The notes: generated by a model from the letters alone, not told the origin. Shown: positions 46,076-55,367, counted from the first letter of the stretch. The stretch is DNA of 64,000 nucleotides from Ostreococcus lucimarinus CCE9901 (GCF_000092065.1 NC_009367.1:62001-126000); one strand, 5' to 3'. Numbers and translations are program-made.

Positions 46076-48136
46076 ATGCGCGCGGCGCGCGCGCGGACCG
46101 GCGCGATCGGCGCGCGCGCGACGCGGCGCGCGTCGTCGACGCGCGCGCGTCGCGACGCGGCGCGCATCGGCGCGTCCGCGGCGTCGAAATCATCGTCGCC
46201 GTCGTCCGAGAGGGACGACATCGGCGCGGACGGCGCCGGCGTCGCCGTCGTCGGCGTCGGCGCGCGCGGGTGCGCGCTCGTCGACGCGCTCGTCGACGCC
46301 AGAGCGCTGCCGAGGGCGGAGATGTGGGCGATGCACGCGGACGAGGACGCGCTCGAGCGCTCGCGCGCGGCGAACCGGTGGCGGTTGCCGCCGGCGAACG
46401 TCGAGGCGACGACGACGGCGATCGAGGGCAACGCGGCGAGCGCGGCGAGAGCGGTGATGGCGATGGGAGCGCCGAGGGTGATGGTGGTCGTGTGCGCGGG
46501 AGGGGAGGCGGTGGAGAGCGCGACGGCGTTTACGCGATGGGCGACGCGGGAGAAGAACGCGCGAGCGAAGAAGAAACGGTTTTTTGGATTCAAGGGAGCG
46601 AATCGCGCGCCGGAGGGTGAGATCATGATCGCGGGGGTGATCGAACCGTTCACGTTCGAGGGAAGGCGGAAGCAACGCGGGTGCGATGAGTTTTTGAGAG
46701 CGTGCGCGGAGCCGGGGGCGTGCGACGCGGCGCTGACGGTGTCGCAGTCCGAGCTGTTGAAGAACGGAGAGGATGGAATGTCCGTGCAAGACGCGACGTC
46801 GATCGCGGATGCGTCTTTGTTGTACGCCGTGCTGAGCGCGGTGGAATCGCTCCGATCGAGCTGCTGGAGCTCGGGCGGGGAACGCGACGCGAGCGACGTC
46901 GACGCGTGGACGCCTCAAATCGAAAAGGGTGGGCGTCTTCGGGCGAAGGTGAACGATGTCATGTCGTCTCACGGTGGTGGGTGCGGCGTCGCGCACGTAG
47001 GTCGCGGTGTCGCCGATGTGCCGACGTACGGAAGCGCGGACGAGGCGATCGCCGCCGCCGCGCGCGCCGCCATCGCGACGGCGGCGCGGCAGAGTCCTTT
47101 TCTGGCTCCCGGGCGCTTCGACACCGCTCGATTGGTCATCTGCACCGTGAAGCACGGCAACGCGTTTGGACCGCTCGCGCGCGCGACGATTTCTCAAGCG
47201 CTGAGTGAACTCACGAGTGCGGAACAATTCATTTCAATCGCGAATCCAGACAAGAGAGGCTCGACCGAAGTGGAAGTGACCCTGCTCACCGTCACCGACG
47301 CCGAAACGGCGGCGGCACCGGCGCCGGAATCAAAGACCGTTCCCGTCGTGTCCGAGGACCCACTGCATAAGTCGAATCCGATGCTGTTCGTGCCTGGATA
47401 CGTTGCCGGCGAAGAGCAGACAAAGCGTAAGACGACGAAGCTTTCGCGGGACGATTTGAAAAATTTCGGTAACGACGACACGCAAGCGATTGTCGCCACG
47501 GAAGAGCGCGCCGTAATTTTCACCTCCGATCAACTCGCGACGACTGCCGTCATCGCACCGGAAGTAACCGGCGCTGAGCGCTCTTCACGCTCCGCTGCGC
47601 TTCCTCTCCCGCGCGACTTCGCCACCAAGCAAGTCACCGTGCGCGTCAGCGAACCGCGGATGGACGAGTCTGGTAACGTCATCGGCTACAAGACGTTGCA
47701 AGGCGAGGAACCGGACAAAAAGTCTTCACCGGTCAAAACTCTGTTTGGGTGGCGACCCGACAAACCCAAAAAGCAAGAAAAATCTGAACTCTCCAGGCGC
47801 GCGCTCGGCATGCTCGAACAAGACGGGAAAAGAAGAGGAGCCGCCGTTCGAATGGAATTCGCCAACACCTCCGTCTACGAAGGCGAATGGGCGGACGGAA
47901 AACGCGAGGGTGTCGGTCGTCAAGTATTTGCGGACGGTGATTGGTACGAGGGGAATTGGTTTGCAGATCTCCCGGACGGGAAAGGGAAGCTTAGCTTCAA
48001 GACGGGAGAAAACAGCTTCTTTGAAGGCATGTTCAACGCGGGCGTGCCGGATGGCCCGGGTAAGCTCGTGCGCACATCGGGCGACGAGCTCGTCGGCATG
48101 TGGCGCGACGGTGCGTACGTGGACGAGGAGAATTAG
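46076..48136 (+). CDS. ARC3: ARC3-like chloroplast division protein (FtsZ-like + MORN)
   Basis: 686 aa from the ATG at 46076. The N-terminus (~1-50) is Arg/Ala/Ser-rich, transit-like. A FtsZ-like domain (~55-410) has VAVVGVGARGCALVDALVDA, the altered glycine loop, and GAPRVMVVVCAGGEAVE, where FtsZ would have its GTP signature. The C-terminal ~85 residues carry three or four MORN repeats (YEGEWADGKREGVG, YEGNWFADLPDGKG, FEGMFNAGVPDGPG). FtsZ-like plus MORN is diagnostic of ARC3, the inhibitor that keeps Z-rings at the plastid midpoint. Its start is 65 bp from the TPI fusion start. Confidence 0.9.
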   Translation: MRAARARTGAIGARATRRASSTRARRDAARIGASAASKSSSPSSERDDIGADGAGVAVVGVGARGCALVDALVDARALPRAEMWAMHADEDALERSRAANRWRLPPANVEATTTAIEGNAASAARAVMAMGAPRVMVVVCAGGEAVESATAFTRWATREKNARAKKKRFFGFKGANRAPEGEIMIAGVIEPFTFEGRRKQRGCDEFLRACAEPGACDAALTVSQSELLKNGEDGMSVQDATSIADASLLYAVLSAVESLRSSCWSSGGERDASDVDAWTPQIEKGGRLRAKVNDVMSSHGGGCGVAHVGRGVADVPTYGSADEAIAAAARAAIATAARQSPFLAPGRFDTARLVICTVKHGNAFGPLARATISQALSELTSAEQFISIANPDKRGSTEVEVTLLTVTDAETAAAPAPESKTVPVVSEDPLHKSNPMLFVPGYVAGEEQTKRKTTKLSRDDLKNFGNDDTQAIVATEERAVIFTSDQLATTAVIAPEVTGAERSSRSAALPLPRDFATKQVTVRVSEPRMDESGNVIGYKTLQGEEPDKKSSPVKTLFGWRPDKPKKQEKSELSRRALGMLEQDGKRRGAAVRMEFANTSVYEGEWADGKREGVGRQVFADGDWYEGNWFADLPDGKGKLSFKTGENSFFEGMFNAGVPDGPGKLVRTSGDELVGMWRDGAYVDEEN

Positions 48137-48181
48137 GCAGCGCGCTCTGTATGTAATTACACGGTATTATTCTGACACGAC

Positions 48182-49393
48182 TCAAAACTTTTCAAGTCGG
48201 CGATCGGCGCACACGTCTGTGAGCGTGCGCAGAACGTTGGGGCGAGCCAAGATGACGCTCCCGACATCGGACTTGGAGAACTCCAAAACCCAAACGTTTC
48301 CATCGCCTTCGTACGGCGCCATGACCGTCGCTCGACGCTCTTCGCCAGTCATGAGCGCGATTTCGCCGAAGAAATCGCCCGCGAGCATGGTGGCCACTTG
48401 CAACGGTTCGCCTCGATTCTTCGCCGCGTCCGTCACGACGACGTGCATTTTCCCTAATACGACGACAAACATCGAGGTACCGCGCTCGCCTTGACGCACC
48501 ACGCGCGCACCACGTCTCACGAAGCAACATTTCGAGCCGTCGAGCATGTCGCCGATGGACAAATCGTCGAGCGTGCCGAACAGCTTCGGCGCCGTCGCGC
48601 GCAAATGCGACAACCACTTCTGCCGCGACCACTTCCGCGGATCCTCCGCCTTACCCATAGACGACGAAGGCGACAGCGTCTTCTTCTTTTCAAACTTCGA
48701 AACCGTATTCGCCGCCGTCGACGCTTCCACCTCCGGCCCGACGCGTCCCAACCGCGGCAGCGACGCCGCGAATTCATTCTCCTCGTTCGCTATTTCACCG
48801 TAATTCACCGTCGCCGCGGGCGCGCGCGCGTGCGTCTGCTGTCGTCGCGCCGTCGGCGATTCCGACCGCGACGGCGGCGCGCTCAAACGTTTCTCTCTCG
48901 CTCGTCGCCCCTCGTCGTCGTCCGCCGCCGCCTCCTCGCGCGTCTCGCGCGTCCCCTTCCCGACCACCGCCGTCGTCCCCGCGCTCGCGCCCCGCGCCAA
49001 TCGCACCGTCAGCGCCTCGATCTTCGCGCTCTGGTCGTCGATCGCCGTCGTCACGTCGTTCACCACCGCGTCGTAAATCTTCGGCACGCTTCGCGAAATC
49101 CAAGCCAACTTCCCATTCATCCTGATCTGCGTCTCCTGCATCGCCGTCAGCGTCTCCAACACCGCGCGCTGCGCGTCCATCGACGTCTCGCGTCGCCTCG
49201 CGTCGTCGTCGTCGTCGCGGCGCGTCGTCGTCGTCGCGCGCGCGCGCGCGTCGCCGTCGAACGCGGCGCCGTGGATCGCCGTCTTCGTCGCCGCCTCGCG
49301 CGCGCGATCGCGCACGGCGCGACGACGATCGAGGGCGAGGGCGTCGTCGCCGTCGAGGGCGTCGTCGAGGGCGATCGCGGCGTCGGCGCGCAT
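48182..49393 (-). CDS. Soluble cyclic nucleotide-binding domain protein
   Basis: 403 aa from the ATG at 49391-49393. The C-terminal ~130 residues are a CNBD: VRRGARVVRQGERGTSMFVVVLGKMHVVV, then GDFFGEIALMTGEERRATVMA. The phosphate-binding cassette FGEIAL...RRATV is fully conserved, so cAMP or cGMP binding is plausible. A coiled-coil region (~75-140) and a Ser/Arg-rich linker precede it. No kinase, channel or GEF domain is visible, so it may be a regulatory or scaffold subunit. Its CNBD is better conserved than that of the channel at 40.7-43.4 kb. Confidence 0.85.
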   Translation of the reverse strand: MRADAAIALDDALDGDDALALDRRRAVRDRAREAATKTAIHGAAFDGDARARATTTTRRDDDDDARRRETSMDAQRAVLETLTAMQETQIRMNGKLAWISRSVPKIYDAVVNDVTTAIDDQSAKIEALTVRLARGASAGTTAVVGKGTRETREEAAADDDEGRRAREKRLSAPPSRSESPTARRQQTHARAPAATVNYGEIANEENEFAASLPRLGRVGPEVEASTAANTVSKFEKKKTLSPSSSMGKAEDPRKWSRQKWLSHLRATAPKLFGTLDDLSIGDMLDGSKCCFVRRGARVVRQGERGTSMFVVVLGKMHVVVTDAAKNRGEPLQVATMLAGDFFGEIALMTGEERRATVMAPYEGDGNVWVLEFSKSDVGSVILARPNVLRTLTDVCADRRLEKF

Positions 49394-49550
49394 CGCGCGC
49401 GCGGCGACGCGTCGCGACGTGTCGCGATGCGTCGCGATTCTCTCGTGGTTGTTATAGAGGGTTTAGTCGGTTAAATGCGTAACCGGAACGTTTCGGAATT
49501 TATACCGGCGTCGCGACCGCCGGCGGCGGCGCCACACCGACGCGCGCACG

Positions 49551-50241
49551 ATGGGCAAGGAAAAGACCCCGAAGAAGGACAAGAAGGAGAAGACGCCCAA
49601 AAAGGACAAGTCCGCGTCGCCCGGCGGCGACAGCGAGGACGAGGGCGACGGCGCGCTGCGTCCGACGGCGCCGATCGCGACGCCGCTCGCGGATTTGAAG
49701 ACGACGAAAAAGATACTCAAAGTGGTGAAAAAGGGTGCGCGCGACGCGACGCGCGACGCGAACGCGCGCGACGCGAGTCGTTCGACCGTTGTGCGCGAAC
49801 GGGGGGCGAAAGAGGGCGAACGCGCGCGCGGAGGGGGGGAATGGGAGAATTGTTGAGAATTCGGGACGCAAAGCGACGACTGACGAGACGACGGGCGAAC
49901 GCGAAACAGCGGCCAAGGCGAAGCAGGTGAGACGAGGGGTGAAAGAGGTCGTCAAGGCGTTGAAGAAGGAAACCAAGGGTGTGTGCGTGATCGCTGGGGA
50001 TATCTCGCCCATCGACGTCATCACGCACGTGCCGATTCTGTGCGAGGAGGCGGGCGTGCCGTACGTGTACGTGCACAGTAAGGAAGAGCTCGGTGCGGCT
50101 GGTATGACAAAAAGACCGACGTCGGTGATGCTCGTGATGCCGGAGGGCGTGAAGGGGAGCGTGAAGATGAGTTCGAGCGATAAAAAGGAATTCGACGACA
50201 TGTACGAGAAGATTCTCGCGAAGGTGAAATCGATGAAGTAA
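49551..50241 (+). CDS. NHP2: NHP2, H/ACA snoRNP core protein (one intron)
   Basis: 171 aa from exons 49551-49734 and 49910-50241. The Lys-rich N-terminus has repeated TPKKDKK blocks. The L7Ae-type domain runs PIATPLADLKTTKKILKVVKK, across the splice, then AAKAKQVRRGVKEVVKAL, VVIAGDISPIDVITHVP in near-identical form and CEEAGVPYVYV, KEELGAAGMTKRPTSV. NHP2 binds H/ACA RNAs with dyskerin, NOP10 and GAR1 for rRNA pseudouridylation and telomerase RNA. Splicing after G of the Ala codon (phase 1) gives VKKAAKAKQ, matching the family. Confidence 0.95.
49735..49909 (+). other. Intron in NHP2
   Basis: 175 nt, donor GTGCGCGC, acceptor AAACAG, ACTGAC at 49879-49884. It is placed by the need to restore the L7Ae domain. 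The intron is GC-rich with a G-run near 49801. Confidence 0.93.
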
Positions 50242-50409
50242 AATTTAATTGGTTGAACGAGGATGACGACGGACGAACGCGTCGGCATCGTATTTTGATA
50301 GTTCGATAAGTGTAATGTATACCAAACGTTTACTACGATGACCACCGGGAGCACGAACCGGGAGACGCTACGAGTCTAAAGAAATAATGATGCGCGGCGA
50401 CGCCTCGCG

Positions 50410-51207
50410 CTAAAACATGAACCGCTTCTTCGACGACTTACGCCTGACGACGCCGGCGAAATCATCGTCATCGCCATTGCCGCCGACGACATTTTGCGTC
50501 TTCTTCGCCTCCTCTTCCGCCTCTAAACTTTTCGCCATGGCGGTTAACGCGTCCTCCTCTTCATCGCTCTCCGCGCGTCGCTTCCTCCTATTCGCCTGCG
50601 CGCTCCTCGCCTTGGCCTCTGCAGCGCGTTTCTTCGCCGCGTCTTCCCTCTGTTTACGCATCTCATCCGCATACGTCTCCGCATCCACCTTTTCTTGCGC
50701 TTTCGCCCTCGCTCGCATCGCCTCCGGGTCGCGTTTACACTTTTCCTTAAACGCTCGCTCCGCCGCCGCGCGCAGCACCTCCGCCCGTCGCACCGGATCC
50801 TTAAACATCTTCTGCGTCTCCCCGATCGCATCGAAAGCTTTCCTCGCGTCCGCCGCTCTGTTCTTATCCGGGTGCACCCGCAGCGACGCTTTACGAAACG
50901 CTCGGTTCAGCTCCGCGTCGCCGACGTCCCACACCGCCCGTCCCAAGTCATCGCAATCCGGTCGACGCACGTTCAAGCACGCGAAGTAATCCTTCGCCGC
51001 GTGCTTCTCGAGCACGAACGCCACGACGCTCTCGTCGTCCTCGAGCGTCGACGCGCGCTCGCGCTCCAACGGCGTCGGCGTCGGCGTCGCCGCGTCGTCA
51101 TCGGCGGCGGCGGCATCCTCGATGCGACGCCGCACGCGCTCGCGAAACGCGTCGTCGTCCTCGTCGCGCGCGCATCGCGCCGTCATCATCCTATCGAACG
51201 CGTCCAT
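50410..51207 (-). CDS. J-domain (DnaJ) protein, DNAJC8-like
   Basis: 265 aa from the ATG at 51205-51207; longer frames overlap the divergent gene. The J-domain (~75-155) has DYFACLNV, then AFRKASLRVHPDKNRAADARKAFDAIGETQKMFKDPVRR, with HPDKN. A long charged Lys/Arg/Glu/Ala helix follows (~165-235), and the end is acidic then basic (RRKSSKKRFMF). The arrangement is like DNAJC8-type splicing-associated J-proteins, but the similarity outside the J-domain is weak. Nuclear location is suggested by the basic clusters. Confidence 0.8.
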   Translation of the reverse strand: MDAFDRMMTARCARDEDDDAFRERVRRRIEDAAAADDDAATPTPTPLERERASTLEDDESVVAFVLEKHAAKDYFACLNVRRPDCDDLGRAVWDVGDAELNRAFRKASLRVHPDKNRAADARKAFDAIGETQKMFKDPVRRAEVLRAAAERAFKEKCKRDPEAMRARAKAQEKVDAETYADEMRKQREDAAKKRAAEAKARSAQANRRKRRAESDEEEDALTAMAKSLEAEEEAKKTQNVVGGNGDDDDFAGVVRRKSSKKRFMF

Positions 51208-51308
51208 GACGCCCCACACGCCGCCGACGCGCGCGCGGCGGCGTGTGGGGCGCGAGGGGAACCAAAGCGGCGATTGTTCGCGAACGGCACACATCGACGC
51301 GCGCCGGC

Positions 51309-53540
51309 ATGCCCGCGCGTCCGTGGCGCCCGGCCGAGCACACACGGCAGCGAGCGATTTTTCACGACCTCGGGAACGCGCCGTATCGCCGACGGGAGTC
51401 GTTCGACGCGGAGAAGTTGGCGGATGAGTTGGCGAATTTGCGTCGGGCGAATCGACATCGGTCGGATGACGACGGCGGCGACGACGGCGGCGGCGACGAT
51501 GGGCTCAAGCGCGAGCGCGCGTTGATGACGAATGAACGCGTGCGAGCGTTGGAGACGCGCGCGAGGGACGCGAGCGAGGTCGCGCGAAGGGAGACGGAAA
51601 AGCGAGAGATGCAGGAGCGGGCGTTGGAGCGCGCGAACGCGAACGCGCGAAGAGGCGAGGTGAGCGAGCGGTTGAAGCGACACGCGGAGCGCGAGGTATT
51701 GGAGTTGACGCGAGAGTTAGAGACGGTGCGGATGAAGGCGGACGAGGAGCGAGACGCGTTGGAGCGGTGCGTGGAAGAGATGAAGGCGACGCACGAGTCG
51801 AGCCTGGCGAAGGCGCAGACGGCGGAGGCACAGGCGGCGGGAGAGGCGAAGGAGTTGCTCGAGGTCAAGGCACGATTGGAGGAGGAGCGCGATGCGACGA
51901 CGAAAAAGAACGCTGCGCTCGAGGGTGAGTTGGCGAGCGTTGGGACGTGTTTGAAAGAGACTGAGGCGTCGTTGAAAGCGGTGAGCGAGGCCAAGGCGAG
52001 CGCGGACGATGAGCTTAGCGAAGCGCGCGAGGAGATGGCGCGCTTGCGAGACGAATTGGAACGAACGGCGGAGTCAAATAGGTCAAACGAGCGGGAACTA
52101 CGTGAGTCGCGACGAAAGGCTGAGGCTTTCGCCGCAGCCGTGCACAGCGCGAGAGGAAACGATAGCGCTGCGCGAGCGATGATGCGTGATAGCGTCCTCA
52201 CGTTCGCTCGATTGGAAGATGCGGCGAACTCTCGGGAGATACAAATTTTGAAGGAGCATCACGCGGCTATAGTCGAACGCATGCAAGAAGAATTCGCCGT
52301 CGCTTTAGCGGATGTCAAAGCGAACACGGGCGCTGTAGCGCACAGTACGGTGGATGAGTCGCAGCGAGTGAAGCGCACCATGAAGGGCATGGAAGAGGAC
52401 GCGCGTGAGGCGGTGTGCAACGCCAGACGCCGGGAAGAAGAAGCAAACGCCGTCGCCGCCAAGCTTCGCGAAGAATTGGTGATGACCAAAGCTAGGTTGA
52501 ACTCGATGATAGAAGCCGGGGAAGGGAAACTGAATCATGCGAGCATTCGAGACGCGCAGGCCTCGCGCTTGGCGGCTGCGCAAGCACAGGCGATATGTCG
52601 CGACTTGCAAGCCGAGCTCGAGGCAGAACATGAATCAGCCGAAGCAGCACGACACGAGGCTTCGGAAACCGCGCACAAGTACTTCGCACTTCGAGACAAG
52701 TACGAGCAACGCGAAGCGCTGGTTAATCATCAAAAAGAAACCATCTCGGCGCTCAAGCGCGATAACGAACGAAGTGGCGGAGAGATCGACGAACTCAAGG
52801 CGCGATGCAAAGAGCTCAAGCTGTGCTTGCGAGACAACGAGATGACGTATTTGAACAGGCAAGATCTCACCGAGGAAGTCGAGCACTTGAATAGGATTAT
52901 CGCCGACGCAAATGTCCGGGATCGCGAACGAGCCATCGAACTTCAGCGCGAACAAGAGCGTGCGGATAATTACGCCGAGCGACTCGAGCGGTGCGAGGCC
53001 AAATTGAACGAAGAAACGAATCGAAGGATTCAAATCGAGCGCACGGCGTGTGATGCCGATAGCACGAAAGTCCGAGCCGATAGCGATGCGCTGCGTGCCG
53101 AGGCGATGACGGCGAGCGCCGTCCTACTCGAAGCCGAGGTTTTACGGCTCGCTCGAATCAACGAGCAAGCCGAAACGCGCGTCGCCGAGCTTGAAGGGCG
53201 CGTCGAACAGCTCATCGAACAAGCCGACGCTCTAGCTTCGTCGCAGAATCCAAATCAAAGCATACGATATCTGGAAAAGCTTCGGGACGAGCGAGAGATG
53301 GCTGAGAAAGACGCCGAAGAGGCGGGTAAAGCCGTGCAAAACATGAAGGCGGCGCTGCAGTTCGTCGTGTGCGCGCGACGAGAAACTCGAGACAAGGTGG
53401 TGCAGTACGCGCGCGAAGCTCGCAAGACTGGTCGAATCTACACCGAAGCGCCGGGCTTGCCTCAGGGCGTGAGCGCCGATATCTGGGCTCGAGTCGTCGA
53501 AACCGTCGCTCGCCTGAATTTAGACGCCGTCGAGTGCTGA
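51309..53540 (+). CDS. Long coiled-coil protein, unknown function
   Basis: 743 aa from the ATG at 51309. Nearly the whole chain from ~85 to ~690 is a heptad-rich coiled coil with few prolines, rich in Glu, Ala, Arg and Leu. Short non-coiled ends: the N-terminus PARPWRPAEHTRQRAIFHDLG and a C-terminal globular piece with QFVVCARRETRDKVVQYARE and IWARVVETVARLNLD. No motor, IQ or zinc motif was seen. It is likely a cytoskeletal or organelle scaffold, which is inference from structure alone. Confidence 0.75.
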   Translation: MPARPWRPAEHTRQRAIFHDLGNAPYRRRESFDAEKLADELANLRRANRHRSDDDGGDDGGGDDGLKRERALMTNERVRALETRARDASEVARRETEKREMQERALERANANARRGEVSERLKRHAEREVLELTRELETVRMKADEERDALERCVEEMKATHESSLAKAQTAEAQAAGEAKELLEVKARLEEERDATTKKNAALEGELASVGTCLKETEASLKAVSEAKASADDELSEAREEMARLRDELERTAESNRSNERELRESRRKAEAFAAAVHSARGNDSAARAMMRDSVLTFARLEDAANSREIQILKEHHAAIVERMQEEFAVALADVKANTGAVAHSTVDESQRVKRTMKGMEEDAREAVCNARRREEEANAVAAKLREELVMTKARLNSMIEAGEGKLNHASIRDAQASRLAAAQAQAICRDLQAELEAEHESAEAARHEASETAHKYFALRDKYEQREALVNHQKETISALKRDNERSGGEIDELKARCKELKLCLRDNEMTYLNRQDLTEEVEHLNRIIADANVRDRERAIELQREQERADNYAERLERCEAKLNEETNRRIQIERTACDADSTKVRADSDALRAEAMTASAVLLEAEVLRLARINEQAETRVAELEGRVEQLIEQADALASSQNPNQSIRYLEKLRDEREMAEKDAEEAGKAVQNMKAALQFVVCARRETRDKVVQYAREARKTGRIYTEAPGLPQGVSADIWARVVETVARLNLDAVEC

Positions 53541-53564
53541 ATCGTAGAATGTATCTAACGTATA

Positions 53565-53948
53565 TCACAATTCGTTTTCGTTACCTAATTTTTGCTTACA
53601 CGCCGCGTGCCGTTCCCTGTTCCGAGCGCCCAGGCGCCGTCGCGTCGCCTCTCGCTCTCTTTCCGTCATCTCTCTCCAGTTCTCGATGTACTTCGTCGTA
53701 CAATCGTGATTGATCACGACGGGACCAATCAAATCATCGACGGCGACTTTCTCCCCAAATCTAATACGCGTCACCACGTCGTCGTCGTCGCCGCGCGTCG
53801 GCAGCGCGTCGACGGCGCCGTCCCGCTCGCCGTCGAATGCGTCCAGGGACTCACTCGCTCTCCCGACTCGCGCGCTGCGCGCGACGACGACGGCGCAGAG
53901 TGCGATGCCGAAGCGCCTTCTCGACGCGCGGTGCCGTCGCATCGTCAT
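53565..53948 (-). CDS. Small secretory protein of conserved plant/fungal type (unknown function)
   Basis: 127 aa from the ATG at 53946-53948; the longer frame adds Arg-rich sequence. A signal peptide-like start (RRFGIALCAVVVARSARVGRA) is followed by an acidic linker and a conserved block: IGPVVINHDCTTKYIENWREMTEREREATRRRLGARNRER (read here in two parts; core ENWREMTE and RRLGARNRER). I recall the pattern GPxI/VNxDGTxxxIxNWxxMTExExxxTxxxLxxRNxxR from short uncharacterised plant and fungal proteins. Its function is unknown. Confidence 0.65.
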   Translation of the reverse strand: MTMRRHRASRRRFGIALCAVVVARSARVGRASESLDAFDGERDGAVDALPTRGDDDDVVTRIRFGEKVAVDDLIGPVVINHDCTTKYIENWREMTEREREATRRRLGARNRERHAACKQKLGNENEL

Positions 53949-54054
53949 CGCGCGTCGCGCGCGACGGCGCTGACGCCCGCGACGCCTTCGCGCGCCGCGG
54001 TCTGCGGCAGGCGCGCCGCGGCGCGCCGAGCCCATCGACACACGAATCGAGACG

Positions 54055-55065
54055 TCAGCGGCGCTGAGAAATCATCGGTGCGCTTGAACTTTTGCGTGCG
54101 TTGTTCCCGAGATCCTTCTCGATTTCGTACTCGGTGCTGAAGTACTCGCTCGGCGCCGGAAGCGGGAGCGACGCTTCCGCGTCGGCGAGGAGCTTCGGCC
54201 AAAACGTATCTGCGTTCGAGCACCCATTGTCGTAATGCCCGCGGCGATTCTTCTTGAGCATTGAAATTTCGAGTACGCCGTCGACGATGACCCACGTGCT
54301 GAGCTCGGCTTTGATGACGGCGGTGAGATTGCCTTGAACGACGACTTCGTCGCGCACGCGCACGTCGAGTCGCGTCGACGAGAGAAACACTTCCAAATCA
54401 TGTTTCTTCGTTCCGCGCGGAAGCTTCACGAAAACCTCGACGAACGACTGATTTTGTCTCCACTTGTACCGCTCGAGCTCCAAGCCAAGGTTGTCCGGAA
54501 CCTTTATGTCGAGCCACGCGACGTCCTCGGTGTCCTCTCGCGCCGCGAGCATTCGCGCCTCCTCCGCCGCTCGCATCTTTCGCATGTCCTCCGCGTCAAA
54601 GTCCGGCGGCGACGGTTTCGGATTCGCACGTCCGTACAAGTCGTCCTGCGTCACCACGTTACGATCGAGCCGATCGACTTCGTCTGCGTCATCGTTCAAA
54701 AGGCGCGTCGCGTCCCGTCGTCCGTCAGTCCGTCGTTCGCGCGCTCGTCTCCTCTCGTCGCATCGGGCTCGCGTTCGCGCTCGAGTTCGCCGCCCACCAT
54801 CCTTCAACACCGCCTGTTTCCCGTGTTTCCGCATCCACCGCGCGAATTTCGGCTCGTGTCGCTCCACCGCGTCCGCGAAATCATTCCTCCGGCACCACTG
54901 CTTGTGAAACGGCCAGTACGCGCGTTGACATTTGACCGAGCAAAACCACGCGCTTCGGCACCGCGCGCACACCGCGAGCGCGCGATCCGCGGCTCCGCAG
55001 TTTTGACACTCTTCCTTCGCGTCGACGCGCTCTTGATAGTGCGCGGGCGCCGTCACGAGACTCAT
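54055..55065 (-). CDS. MYND zinc finger + CS (p23/NudC-like) domain protein (probable in-frame intron)
   Basis: 336 aa unspliced from the ATG at 55063-55065. MYND finger at ~20-58 (CQNCG, CARCRSAWFC, C, H, C). A CS domain lies at ~225-310 with YKWRQNQSFVEVFVKLPRGTKKHDLEV, DVRVRD, and STWVIVDGVLEI, typical of p23/NudC Hsp90 cochaperones. Between them lies an Arg-only stretch. A probable phase-1 intron at 54684-54797 (donor GTGGGCGG, ACTGAC complement at 54724-54729, acceptor GACGCAG, T-run before it) would remove it and give 298 aa. MYND with CS suggests a chaperone adaptor. Confidence 0.87.
   Translation of the reverse strand: MSLVTAPAHYQERVDAKEECQNCGAADRALAVCARCRSAWFCSVKCQRAYWPFHKQWCRRNDFADAVERHEPKFARWMRKHGKQAVLKDGGRRTRARTRARCDERRRARERRTDGRRDATRLLNDDADEVDRLDRNVVTQDDLYGRANPKPSPPDFDAEDMRKMRAAEEARMLAAREDTEDVAWLDIKVPDNLGLELERYKWRQNQSFVEVFVKLPRGTKKHDLEVFLSSTRLDVRVRDEVVVQGNLTAVIKAELSTWVIVDGVLEISMLKKNRRGHYDNGCSNADTFWPKLLADAEASLPLPAPSEYFSTEYEIEKDLGNNARKSSSAPMISQRR
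54684..54797 (-). other. Probable in-frame intron in MYND-CS gene
   Basis: 114 nt, donor GTGGGCGG, ACTGAC 39 nt before the acceptor, acceptor GACGCAG with a CTTTT tract. It is stop-free and a multiple of three; removal excises a run of about 20 Arg-rich residues and joins VLKD to DEVDRL. The donor is less typical than others here. Confidence 0.5.
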
Positions 55066-55367
55066 CGCGCGCGTTTCTGCGGTGCGATGCGTTTCGCGCG
55101 CGCGCGGGCGTTTTTCGTCGAAACGCCCGCGCCATCAAATCCCATAGTTAACGACTCGCGTTGAGTCGCAACTCGTCGCGCCTGACCCTCGCGGAATCCG
55201 GCCGCCGGCGGCGCCGCATTCTCCGCGCGCGCGACCGCGCGACGCCCGACGCTCGCGCGCGACGCTCGCGCGTCGTCGACGCACACCGCGCGCGCGCGCC
55301 GCGCGTCTCCGAGCGACGCGGCGACGCCGATAACGCGCGAGACGGACGGACGCGACGCGACGCGAGG
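55066..55367. promoter_or_regulatory. Divergent intergenic region (MYND-CS / DUF3727)
   Basis: 302 bp. A small AT-richer patch (CCCATAGTTAACGACTC at ~55139-55155) stands in otherwise CGCG-rich sequence. Open frames crossing it are Arg-rich and unconvincing. Nothing else is seen. Confidence 0.35.

Noticed and set aside
45926-46193. Longer N-terminus of the TPI fusion from the ATG at 46193
   Set aside because: It would overlap the first 118 bp of ARC3; the ATG at 46010 already gives a full transit-like sequence.
46190-47227. 345-codon minus-strand frame opposite ARC3
   Set aside because: Arg/His-rich antisense shadow of the ARC3 FtsZ-like domain.
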